NCBI RefSeq assembly: GCF_900110245.1
Contig: NZ_FOCZ01000023.1
Coordinates: 21,337 to 85,336 of the forward strand
Direction: 5' to 3'
Source of the DNA: Niastella yeongjuensis
Lineage (GTDB): Bacteria > Bacteroidota > Bacteroidia > Chitinophagales > Chitinophagaceae
DNA: 64,000 nt
Shown piece after piece: positions 41,377-48,905 of this stretch. The notes beneath the pieces were generated by a model. The model ran no database searches. It had not been told where the DNA came from and was given only the letters and a program-made list of their open reading frames with translations. The position numbers were made by a program, and so were the translations under genes. Each line of letters starts with the position of its first letter. Within the stretch, counting starts at the first letter, position 1.

Positions 41377-42265
41377 CTTTTTGTATTCTCCAGATCTGGA
41401 TGGAAGGAAAACAATTGCCAGAACAACAATCTCCTGGTTTTTGATTGGGGCGTCCACAATCGCACCAGAACTGCTGGTTGGCTAACAGCATGTATTCATC
41501 CAGTCCCCGGGCCAAACCGGCCGAATGTTTTGCCGGACCGTTTGCCTGCATTACTTCCCAACCATATTTGCCAGGCACTTCTTCCAGTTTATTGTTTACA
41601 AAATAACGCAAAGGATGGCGGTGGGTTTGATCGGCCCAGTAGACTTTTATTGCAGCCGGGTTGCGGTGATCGAGGGTCAACAAGGCAGCATGATAGCCAT
41701 CGCATACCGATAGCAGGAATACACTGAAGCCCCGTTCTTTGCCAATCCGCCGTAATAAAGTATTCCATAAACTTTTCTCTAATGCCATGGGGGGGAGGCC
41801 CCGCGAAACAGGATCGGCCTTGGTAATAGGTACCCATTCATCTTTACGTAATGATAAAAAGCGAACCGTATCGTAACTGCGGATGTAATGACCATCGTGT
41901 AGCCGTTTGGCGAGATCAGTAATGTCGTTGTCGTGACCATTTAAAACCCCATGGCGGCTATACAAACTATCAGGAATGGAAGACTCGCCAAAGATCAGGT
42001 AATCCAGGCCCGCCCGTACAGTATTTATGCATTTATGCCGGAAGCCCGGGCGCCAGCCGGAATCTTTAGGTTGTTCAGGCAGGGCGGTATTGGTAAGAAA
42101 GAATTCTTTTATTCTTTCCACGTCATCGAGGGAAAACAACGAAGTGTGTTGAATGGAATCTTTATACAAAGCAGCCTGTGTAGTGGCCACCTGTTTAGGT
42201 GAGATCATAGAACCGGATAATACAGCTACAATAACAGGGCACAGAACCAGAACGTGTAATTTCAT
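41363..42265 (-). CDS. Secreted Cys-rich protein of unknown function, possible papain fold
   Basis: Exported protein of 300 residues with a hydrophobic start (HVLVLCPVIVAVLSGS, 4-19). In order it has C79 in RHKCINTVRAGLDYLIFG, H192 in CDGYHAALLTLDHR and D212 in VYWADQT, the Cys-His-Asp order of papain-like/NlpC-type enzymes. The C-terminal part is Cys-rich (FWCDCGRPNQKPGDCCSGNC, 267-285). The last five residues, KVQSL, derive from an AAAGTTN array. I recognise no family; the catalytic reading is inference from residue order and hydrophobic context only. Confidence 0.7.
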   Translation of the reverse strand: MKLHVLVLCPVIVAVLSGSMISPKQVATTQAALYKDSIQHTSLFSLDDVERIKEFFLTNTALPEQPKDSGWRPGFRHKCINTVRAGLDYLIFGESSIPDSLYSRHGVLNGHDNDITDLAKRLHDGHYIRSYDTVRFLSLRKDEWVPITKADPVSRGLPPMALEKSLWNTLLRRIGKERGFSVFLLSVCDGYHAALLTLDHRNPAAIKVYWADQTHRHPLRYFVNNKLEEVPGKYGWEVMQANGPAKHSAGLARGLDEYMLLANQQFWCDCGRPNQKPGDCCSGNCFPSIQIWRIQKVQSL

Positions 42266-42303
42266 CAGCGTAAAATTACAAACAGCCAGGGGAAATTACA
42301 CAG

Positions 42304-43557
42304 TTATTTTTTTCCCTTCAGGTTATCGATCGTTTCCTGAATACCTTGTTTTTCGCGTTGTGTTTTGGCCAGCACCTGTGCCTGTTCATAATTCAATAAA
42401 GCCTGTTGGTTATCGAAACCATTGTACAATTCACCCATCAGCAGAAAATAAAAATGACTGTTATTGCTGGGCAGTTTGGCTGCTTCTGCTAAAGCAATTG
42501 TTCTTCCTTTGGCCTTGTACAACGCAAAGATCCTGTTCAGGGCCACTACGGGTGAATAATTGATCAGCAACAATTGATCGTACAACTGCAGGATGTTCTC
42601 CCATTTTTCGGTAGTGTCTTCTTTGATACAATGCCAGTAAGCGATGCCTGCTTCCAGGTGGTAGGAGCATACATTATTACCGGTAGCGGCATTGTTCAAA
42701 AAATGAATGCCCTGGTTGATGAGTGCGGTGTCCCACAAAGCTGTGTCTTGTTGTTCGTACAATACCTGTGCGTCATTGTGGTCTACCCGGGCGTTGAAGC
42801 GGGAAGCATGAAAACACATCAGGGCCAGCAGGGCATTTGTTTTGGGGCTGTTGGTGCGTTCGTATTCCGTTAGCATAACTCCCAAACGCATGGCTTCAAT
42901 ACAAAAATCCTTGCGCAGGATGGTGTTCTCTGTTTGAGAATAATAGCCTTCGCTGAACAACAGATAAATAATTAACAACACATTGTCGAGCCGGTTTTCG
43001 AGTTCCGTCTCGGGCAGGGTATTGTCGATGGCGATCAGCTGAATATTTTCGTTCCGCAGTTTTTCTTTGGCACGGAACAACCGTTTGTTGATGGTTTCTT
43101 TATTGGTTAAAAAGGCTTCGGAAATTTCATCGATGCCAAAACCGCAAAGGATGCGCAGTGCCAGACCTATCTGTGCTTCACTCGCAATAGCAGGATTACA
43201 AATGGCAAACAGCATTTGCAGCTGGCTGTCTTTTATATTTTGTTGGGAGAAGTTGATGGCATCAGGTTCTTCGTTCAGGGGTTGTTGGGCTTTTATTTCA
43301 GGGATCACTTTTTGTTCATAGATCTTGTGCCGCCTGAAATGATACAGCGTTTTTTGTTTGGCTACGGCATACAGCCAGGCTGCAGGATTGGGTGGCAGCC
43401 CTTTAATACCCCAGCTTTCCGATGCCGCCAGAAAGGTTTCACTCACGATGTCTTCGGCCATTTCAATATGCTCCAGTCCAAACTGCTTACTGATAACCGC
43501 CACCATTTTGGCGAACTCCTGCTGGAAGAGTTGTTTTAATGATTCGTGTTCTTTCAT
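42304..43557 (-). CDS. ECF42-type sigma factor with C-terminal TPR-like domain
   Basis: Long sigma factor of 417 residues. Region 2 (about 10-85) shows HIEMAEDIVSETFLAASESW and NPAAWLYAVAKQKTLYHFRRHK. Region 4 (about 115-175) shows QIGLALRILCGFGIDEISEAFLTNKETINKRLFRAKEKLR. The C-terminal ~230 residues form the TPR-like/DUF6596 domain of ECF42 factors (YLLFSEGYYSQTE, LALMCFHASRFNAR, NRIFALYKAKG). ECF42 factors are usually encoded beside DGPF proteins, as here (43655). There is no anti-sigma gene; the C-terminal domain is thought to regulate activity. Confidence 0.93.
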   Translation of the reverse strand: MKEHESLKQLFQQEFAKMVAVISKQFGLEHIEMAEDIVSETFLAASESWGIKGLPPNPAAWLYAVAKQKTLYHFRRHKIYEQKVIPEIKAQQPLNEEPDAINFSQQNIKDSQLQMLFAICNPAIASEAQIGLALRILCGFGIDEISEAFLTNKETINKRLFRAKEKLRNENIQLIAIDNTLPETELENRLDNVLLIIYLLFSEGYYSQTENTILRKDFCIEAMRLGVMLTEYERTNSPKTNALLALMCFHASRFNARVDHNDAQVLYEQQDTALWDTALINQGIHFLNNAATGNNVCSYHLEAGIAYWHCIKEDTTEKWENILQLYDQLLLINYSPVVALNRIFALYKAKGRTIALAEAAKLPSNNSHFYFLLMGELYNGFDNQQALLNYEQAQVLAKTQREKQGIQETIDNLKGKK

Positions 43558-43564
43558 AGGTAAA

Positions 43565-43637
43565 GTTTAAAGTTGAAAGTTCAAAGTTTAAAGTTGAAAG
43601 AACGCCGCGGGTTTGCCCTGAACTTTCAACTTTAAAC
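43565..43637. repeat. AAAGTTN arrays forming a 19-bp perfect inverted repeat
   Basis: 43565-43583 and 43619-43637 are perfectly complementary over 19 bases, with a 35-base loop containing CGCCGCGG. It lies between the DGPF and ECF42 genes, both minus-strand, and could attenuate or protect the transcript. Confidence 0.8.
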
Positions 43638-43654
43638 CTTCAACTGGCTATTTT

Positions 43655-43993
43655 CTATTGAAATACCGCTCTTACTTCCACACTGCCGTCGTAATCCAAA
43701 GCCGGACAACCATGGGCCAGTGTAACTGCCTCATCGATGTTTTCTGTTTTTATGATGCAAAAGCTACCCAGGCGTTCCCTGATCTCTACAAAAGGACCAT
43801 CGGTTACCACACCGCCTTTTCTCAATACCTTACCATCTGTTTCGAGGCGAATACCGGTAGTACCTAATTTACCCTGTGCGGCGATACCGCCTACCCAGTC
43901 CTGCCATTTTTTGGCGAGGGCCTGCATTTCGGTAGGTGTTACATTGCTGAAGTCATAACTGGGCTGACGGAAAATTAACATGAATTCTTTCAT
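43655..43993 (-). CDS. YCII-related DGPF-domain protein
   Basis: Small protein of 112 residues with the YCII/DGPF fold: MKEFMLIFRQPSYDF, WQDWVGGIAAQGKLGTTGIRLETDGKVLRKGGVVTDGPFVEIRERLGSFCIIKTENIDEAVTLAHGCPAL. TDGPF and the GSFCIIK strand are the family signature. Such proteins are encoded next to ECF42 sigma factors in many bacteria; the biochemical role is unknown. Operon order is AhpD-like, this gene, ECF42, with gaps of 46 and 97 bases. Confidence 0.92.
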   Translation of the reverse strand: MKEFMLIFRQPSYDFSNVTPTEMQALAKKWQDWVGGIAAQGKLGTTGIRLETDGKVLRKGGVVTDGPFVEIRERLGSFCIIKTENIDEAVTLAHGCPALDYDGSVEVRAVFQ

Positions 43994-44039
43994 ACTGTTT
44001 GTTTTTAGTCCCGCTGGTGGGGAAAGTTAAGATTTTATA

Positions 44040-44510
44040 TTATAGAGATGCAAACTGTCCCGGTGTGTAGGTTCCAACAACAGCTGGTTGCATGAAAGCG
44101 ACGTTTACCCGGTTGTAACCATTAATAGCGATGATAGCCAGGGTGAGGTCGATCATTTCTTCTTCAGTAAAATGTTGTAACGTTTCATTGTGTACTGCCT
44201 CGTCTATATGGCCATTGAGTTTGGTGAGTGCTTCGGCCCAGGCTAATGCAGCGCGTTCGCGTTCAGTGTAAAAAGTAGTTTCTCTCCAGGCATCCAGCAC
44301 CAGCAATCTTTGCACGTTTTCGCCCTGTGCCAGCAGGTCTTTGGAGTGCATATCGAGGCAAAAGGCACAGCCATTGAGCTGCGATACCCGATAGTAAATT
44401 AAATTCTGCAGCGACAGTTCTACCGATGATTTGTGGCAATAAGCACCCAGGGTGTTTAAAGCTTTCAGTCCGCGTTGTCCATTTTCGTAAATGTTAACTA
44501 CCTGTTTCAT
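44040..44510 (-). CDS. AhpD-like carboxymuconolactone decarboxylase family protein
   Basis: Helical protein of 156 residues related to alkylhydroperoxidase AhpD. The redox motif is C48-AF-C51 with H55 in LNGCAFCLDMHSKDLL. WRETTFYTERERAALAWAEALTKL follows, the typical second half. AhpD-type enzymes reduce peroxides with the CxxC pair. It is the first gene of the AhpD-DGPF-ECF42 operon, so the sigma factor may answer oxidative stress; that link is inference. ATG at 44510 fits. Confidence 0.9.
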   Translation of the reverse strand: MKQVVNIYENGQRGLKALNTLGAYCHKSSVELSLQNLIYYRVSQLNGCAFCLDMHSKDLLAQGENVQRLLVLDAWRETTFYTERERAALAWAEALTKLNGHIDEAVHNETLQHFTEEEMIDLTLAIIAINGYNRVNVAFMQPAVVGTYTPGQFASL

Positions 44511-44780
44511 TTGAGGTGATTTTATCGTTATTATTAATTGTTTCTATACAGTAATAATGACCGGTTCAAACCCAATTGGACAGGTTGGACTAAAAATCTT
44601 TTCACCTTTCTGCATAGAGGTGGATGAATTGACTGCTTGTAAGGATATGATGCTGCAGAAACCTGCAAGGCGGGTGTCATTGCAGATTAAAAACCGCATA
44701 AAATGCGTTATTGGCTTGTTATTATGCTCCTTTTTGCGTTAAATAAGGTTATATTGCAATACAACCACTACTAACAGTCT

Positions 44781-45530
44781 ATGCTTAAAAAAGAGCGTCA
44801 GGCATATATATTGCACCAGGTGCACCTGCATAATAAGGTGTTATCGTCTTTGTTGAGCCAGGAGATCAGGGTTTCGGAAGACACCATCCGCAGAGACCTG
44901 CAGGAACTGGCGGAGGAAGGAAAGATCATTAAAGTTCATGGCGGCGCCCTCAGCCACTCATTCAACGAAGTACATTACCCGGCCGACAACGTTTATTCAC
45001 AAGACCATAAAAAGATCATTGCCCACAAAGCGGCGGCCCTTATACAGAACGACATGTTTGTGCTCACCAGTGGTGGCACTACTATTATTGAACTGGCCCG
45101 TGCGCTGCCGCGCCAGTTAAAGGCAACATTTATGTCGGGCAGCATTCCGGCCATACTGGAATACATGCAACATCCCAACATCGATGTAATAATGATCGGT
45201 GACCGCATTTCAAAAAACTCCAAGATCACCATTGGCGCCGAAGCCATTTCCAAGATAAAACAGATCAATGCCGACCTGTGCTTTTTAGGCATCAATGCCA
45301 TCGATCTGAAACATGGCACTACCGACAATGATTGGGAAGTGGTGCAATTAAAAAAGGCCATGATCCAGTCGGCCCGGAAAACCGTTTGTTTAACCATATC
45401 GGAAAAGATCAATACACTACAACCTATCCATATCTGTGACGTGCAGCAGATCGATGTGCTTATCACAGAGCTTCCACCCGACGATCCCAGATTGAGGCCG
45501 TATATCGACCTGGGTATTCAGGTATTATAA
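44781..45530 (+). CDS. DeoR/GlpR family transcriptional regulator
   Basis: Sugar-phosphate-responsive repressor of 249 residues. The N-terminal DeoR helix-turn-helix (1-57) reads MLKKERQAYILHQV...VSEDTIRRDLQELAEEGKIIKVHGGAL. The C-terminal DeoRC sensor (about 75-235) has FVLTSGGTTIIELARALP and INADLCFLGINAIDLKHGTTDND. DeoR members usually control sugar uptake or catabolism genes beside them. The SusC/SusD pair begins about 140 bases downstream on the same strand, so it is the likely target. The effector is unknown. Confidence 0.93.
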   Translation: MLKKERQAYILHQVHLHNKVLSSLLSQEIRVSEDTIRRDLQELAEEGKIIKVHGGALSHSFNEVHYPADNVYSQDHKKIIAHKAAALIQNDMFVLTSGGTTIIELARALPRQLKATFMSGSIPAILEYMQHPNIDVIMIGDRISKNSKITIGAEAISKIKQINADLCFLGINAIDLKHGTTDNDWEVVQLKKAMIQSARKTVCLTISEKINTLQPIHICDVQQIDVLITELPPDDPRLRPYIDLGIQVL

Positions 45531-45556
45531 GCGCCTGCCCGGCATCACAGGGCGCT
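45530..45556 (+). terminator. Weak hairpin after the DeoR gene
   Basis: AGCGCCTG (45530-45537) pairs with CAGGGCGCT (45548-45556) with one bulge. No T run follows, so attenuation rather than full termination is possible. Confidence 0.4.
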
Positions 45557-45669
45557 TACCTATCAGGACTTATGAAAACAATGGTAACTGAACAACTTCA
45601 ATGTAACGATTGAACTAAAAAAAGCCTATCCCTATTTCACGCACAGATTCATTGACCCAAAAAAACTGT

Positions 45670-48600
45670 ATGAGAAAATTCACCAGGCTGCTATGGGCAG
45701 TAAAAAAACCAAAATGTAATAGTATGAGAAAATGGAAGCTTTTTAGTGTGACCATGTTTGCCGTGCTTAACATGATCACAAACACCCTGATGGCCCAGGG
45801 CGGACCCCTTAGCGGAACGGTGCTTTCAGAAGATGGTGCCCCGCTGGCCGGAGTAACGGTTACGCTGGTTGGTACCGACCGCGCCACTGTTACAGATATC
45901 CAGGGCAAATTCACCATTGCTGCAAAAGAAGGCGCTCTGCTGGAATTCAGCCATGTGAGCTTTTCCAAACAAAGAATGAAAGCGGCTGCCAATATGCAGG
46001 TTCGCCTCACACTGGGCGATAATGGCCAGATGCAGGATGTGGTGGTTACCGCAATGGGTATTAAAAAAGAGCGAAAGGCATTAGGGTATTCGGTTACCGA
46101 ACTGAATGCCGGGGAGTTGATGAAAAATAAAAATACCAACGTGGTGAACTCGCTGGTAGGTAAGGTACCAGGTGTAAACATTACCCAGTTCAGCGGCGCA
46201 GCCGGCGCCGGCGCCTCTATCACCATTCGCGGTGGTAACTCTACTTCAGATGGCAGGCAAAACCAGCCGTTGTTTGTGGTCGATGGCGTAATATATGATA
46301 ACTCTACCGCGGTTACCGGTAATTCAGGTACGGATGGCGCCACCCGCAGTAATACTACTTATTCGAACCGGGTAATGGATATAAATCCCGAAGATATCGA
46401 AAGCCTGTCGGTGCTGAAAGGCGCTGCAGCGGCAGCCCTGTATGGGTCACGGGCTGCTGATGGTGTTATCATCATTACTACCAAGAAAGGAGCGGAAGGC
46501 ACGGTGAAAGTGAATGTGGCCAGTAAAGTGATCACCAGTTGGGCGAATAAATTGCCTGAAGCACAAACGCAATTTGCAAACGGTGCGTATGCCAATAACG
46601 GGGTGCTTAACAATATTACCTATAGCAACTGGGGACTGCCCGTTGCACCAACAGATACGCTCTATGATAATATCGGTAATTTCTTTCAACACGGGATCAC
46701 TTACGATAACAACGTAAACGTATCAGGCGGTTCCAAGAACGGTTCTTTTTATTTATCGGGTTCCAACTTTAATCAAACCGGTATCCTTCCTAACACCGGG
46801 TACGATAAAACTACCTTTCGTTTCAATGGCGATCAGAAATATGGGAGACTTACGCTGAGCGCCAATGTTGCGTATTCCGTTGCCAATACCGACAGAACCT
46901 TAACTACTGCCGGCTTGTACAGTGGCGGTGGTAATGGCACCATGGGTGCTATCTATGCCTGGCCCCAGGTGTTTGATATGACAAGATATCAAAACATCGA
47001 TGGAACGCAATACCGCAAATTTGCCGGACCGATAGAGCTGAAAGACGATGTAGACAACCCGTACTGGATCGTCAACAAAGATAAACTGACCTCACAAACA
47101 AAACGTATTACGGGAGGCATCAACGCCAGTTATAAAATTGCCAACTGGTGGGATGTGATAGCACGTTTGGGGTACGACCAGTACAATACGAATGATTATA
47201 CTTATACCGCTCCGGGTTCTGCCGTGATGCCCTTGTATCAGAATGGCCGGCTGAGCAAAAATCTGCTTGGGTATGCCTATACCACCACTACTTTAATGAG
47301 TAACTGGCATAAAACATTTAAAGGTTTCGATACGCACCTGATGTTGGGGACCACTTCAGAAAATACAGATATTTCAAGCCAGAACCATTGGGGATACAAC
47401 TTTGTTTCTGCCGGCAACATCAGCTTTACCAATATAGCACCCATCAATCAATTCTTTAAAGATGCAGTGATCAAAAGACGGTTGGTAGGCGCTTATGGCG
47501 AAATAGGTGTTTCTTATAAAGACATTGTTTTTCTGACAGCCACCGGACGTAACGACTGGTCATCGACACTGCCTGTAGAAAACAGGTCTTATTTCTATCC
47601 TTCTATCAGCGGTTCTTTTGTGTTTACCCAGGTAGTACCTAACATTCCTTATCTTTCTTTTGGTAAGGTGCGGGCCAGCTGGGCGCGGGTTGGTAAAGAC
47701 GCCAATCCCTATTCTACACTTACTTATTTGAACAATCCGATCACTTACGGTTCATTTATCGGAGTGGGTAATCAATACACCAGTGGCAATCCTTTTTTAT
47801 TACCTGAAATTCAGGATTCCTGGGAAATTGGCGGTGAGCTGCGATTCCTGAATAATCGTATTGGTTTGGATTATACCTATTATCACAGCCAGACATCGAA
47901 CCAGATTGCCCAGCCCCGGTTATCCAATGCCAGCGGGTATATCTTGAAGTCTATCAACTCCGGTTCTGTAATTAACAAGGGAATGGAAATATCGCTTACA
48001 GGTAAAGCCATTGCCCAAAAGGATTTCGGTTGGGATGTAATGCTGAATTTCTCTTATAACAAAGGCAGACTGGGAACCTTCCTGCAAGGTGTATCCTATT
48101 TCTATCCTACAGACGCTCAATTCGGAACAGTAAAAGCGGCGTCTATTCCAAACGGCGGGTATTTCCTGGGAATGACCGGTACTACTCTTTTACGTGAGAC
48201 GGATGCAGACAAAAAGGAGATCCCCAATGGTCGCTACCTGGTAGACCCTACTACCGGATTATATAAATTGAACACCAATAACCCAATTGTAGGTAACCGG
48301 GAACCGAGTTTTCTTGCAGGCTTTAATAATACGCTCCGGTACAAACATCTTAGCCTGTCCGTGCTGTTCGACATCCGCAAGGGTGGCGATATATTTAATG
48401 GAACAGAATATGCAATGGTGTTGAACGGGTTAAGTAAAAGGACCCTGTTGAATGATCGTCAATCGGTAACTGTAAGCGGCGTCAACAGTGTAACAGGAGC
48501 TGATTATGAGCAAACCTACGAAGCAGATAAAACATATGTCATTGGTGGCACTACCTATTCCGGCAAGGCTATGATACAACGGTACTGGACAAGTACAGAC

Positions 48601-48900
48601 CCTGGAGTGGGTAGCTATGCGCAAAATTCCACGAATTTTATCACTTCGGTAAACTGGGTGAAACTCCGTTCCTTGTCATTGAGCTACGACTTCACCAGCT
48701 TGTTAAAGAATAAAAAGATCTTCAAAGAAATTTCGGCAACGGCCATAGGTTACAACTTACATACCTGGACCAACTACAAAGGAATGGATCCTGAAGTAAG
48801 CGCAGCAGGTGGAACAGGCGGTTCGGGTTCAACAGGTATCGATTACCTGGGCGTGCCCGCAGTAGCCAGTTTCACTTTCGGAGTTAATATGACGTTTTAA
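45670..48900 (+). CDS. SusC/RagA family TonB-linked outer-membrane transporter
   Basis: Beta-barrel transporter that imports glycans or peptides bound by its SusD partner. ATG 45670 gives 1076 residues (a TTG 18 bases upstream is less likely). Signal helix FSVTMFAVLNMITNTLMAQ (about 26-44), then a carboxypeptidase-D regulatory-like domain (GTVLSEDGAPLAGVTVTLVGTDRATVTD), the plug (QDVVVTAMGIKKERKALGYSVTEL; GAAAAALYGSRAADGVIIITTKKG) and a barrel to a C-terminal Phe (SFTFGVNMTF). No FecR or sigma gene is beside it; control is probably by the DeoR protein upstream. Confidence 0.95.
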   Translation: MRKFTRLLWAVKKPKCNSMRKWKLFSVTMFAVLNMITNTLMAQGGPLSGTVLSEDGAPLAGVTVTLVGTDRATVTDIQGKFTIAAKEGALLEFSHVSFSKQRMKAAANMQVRLTLGDNGQMQDVVVTAMGIKKERKALGYSVTELNAGELMKNKNTNVVNSLVGKVPGVNITQFSGAAGAGASITIRGGNSTSDGRQNQPLFVVDGVIYDNSTAVTGNSGTDGATRSNTTYSNRVMDINPEDIESLSVLKGAAAAALYGSRAADGVIIITTKKGAEGTVKVNVASKVITSWANKLPEAQTQFANGAYANNGVLNNITYSNWGLPVAPTDTLYDNIGNFFQHGITYDNNVNVSGGSKNGSFYLSGSNFNQTGILPNTGYDKTTFRFNGDQKYGRLTLSANVAYSVANTDRTLTTAGLYSGGGNGTMGAIYAWPQVFDMTRYQNIDGTQYRKFAGPIELKDDVDNPYWIVNKDKLTSQTKRITGGINASYKIANWWDVIARLGYDQYNTNDYTYTAPGSAVMPLYQNGRLSKNLLGYAYTTTTLMSNWHKTFKGFDTHLMLGTTSENTDISSQNHWGYNFVSAGNISFTNIAPINQFFKDAVIKRRLVGAYGEIGVSYKDIVFLTATGRNDWSSTLPVENRSYFYPSISGSFVFTQVVPNIPYLSFGKVRASWARVGKDANPYSTLTYLNNPITYGSFIGVGNQYTSGNPFLLPEIQDSWEIGGELRFLNNRIGLDYTYYHSQTSNQIAQPRLSNASGYILKSINSGSVINKGMEISLTGKAIAQKDFGWDVMLNFSYNKGRLGTFLQGVSYFYPTDAQFGTVKAASIPNGGYFLGMTGTTLLRETDADKKEIPNGRYLVDPTTGLYKLNTNNPIVGNREPSFLAGFNNTLRYKHLSLSVLFDIRKGGDIFNGTEYAMVLNGLSKRTLLNDRQSVTVSGVNSVTGADYEQTYEADKTYVIGGTTYSGKAMIQRYWTSTDPGVGSYAQNSTNFITSVNWVKLRSLSLSYDFTSLLKNKKIFKEISATAIGYNLHTWTNYKGMDPEVSAAGGTGGSGSTGIDYLGVPAVASFTFGVNMTF

Positions 48901-48905
48901 CCAAA

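Noticed and set aside
44557..44742. Plus-strand frame of 61 codons before the DeoR gene
   Set aside because: No domain, weak context, lies in a leader region.
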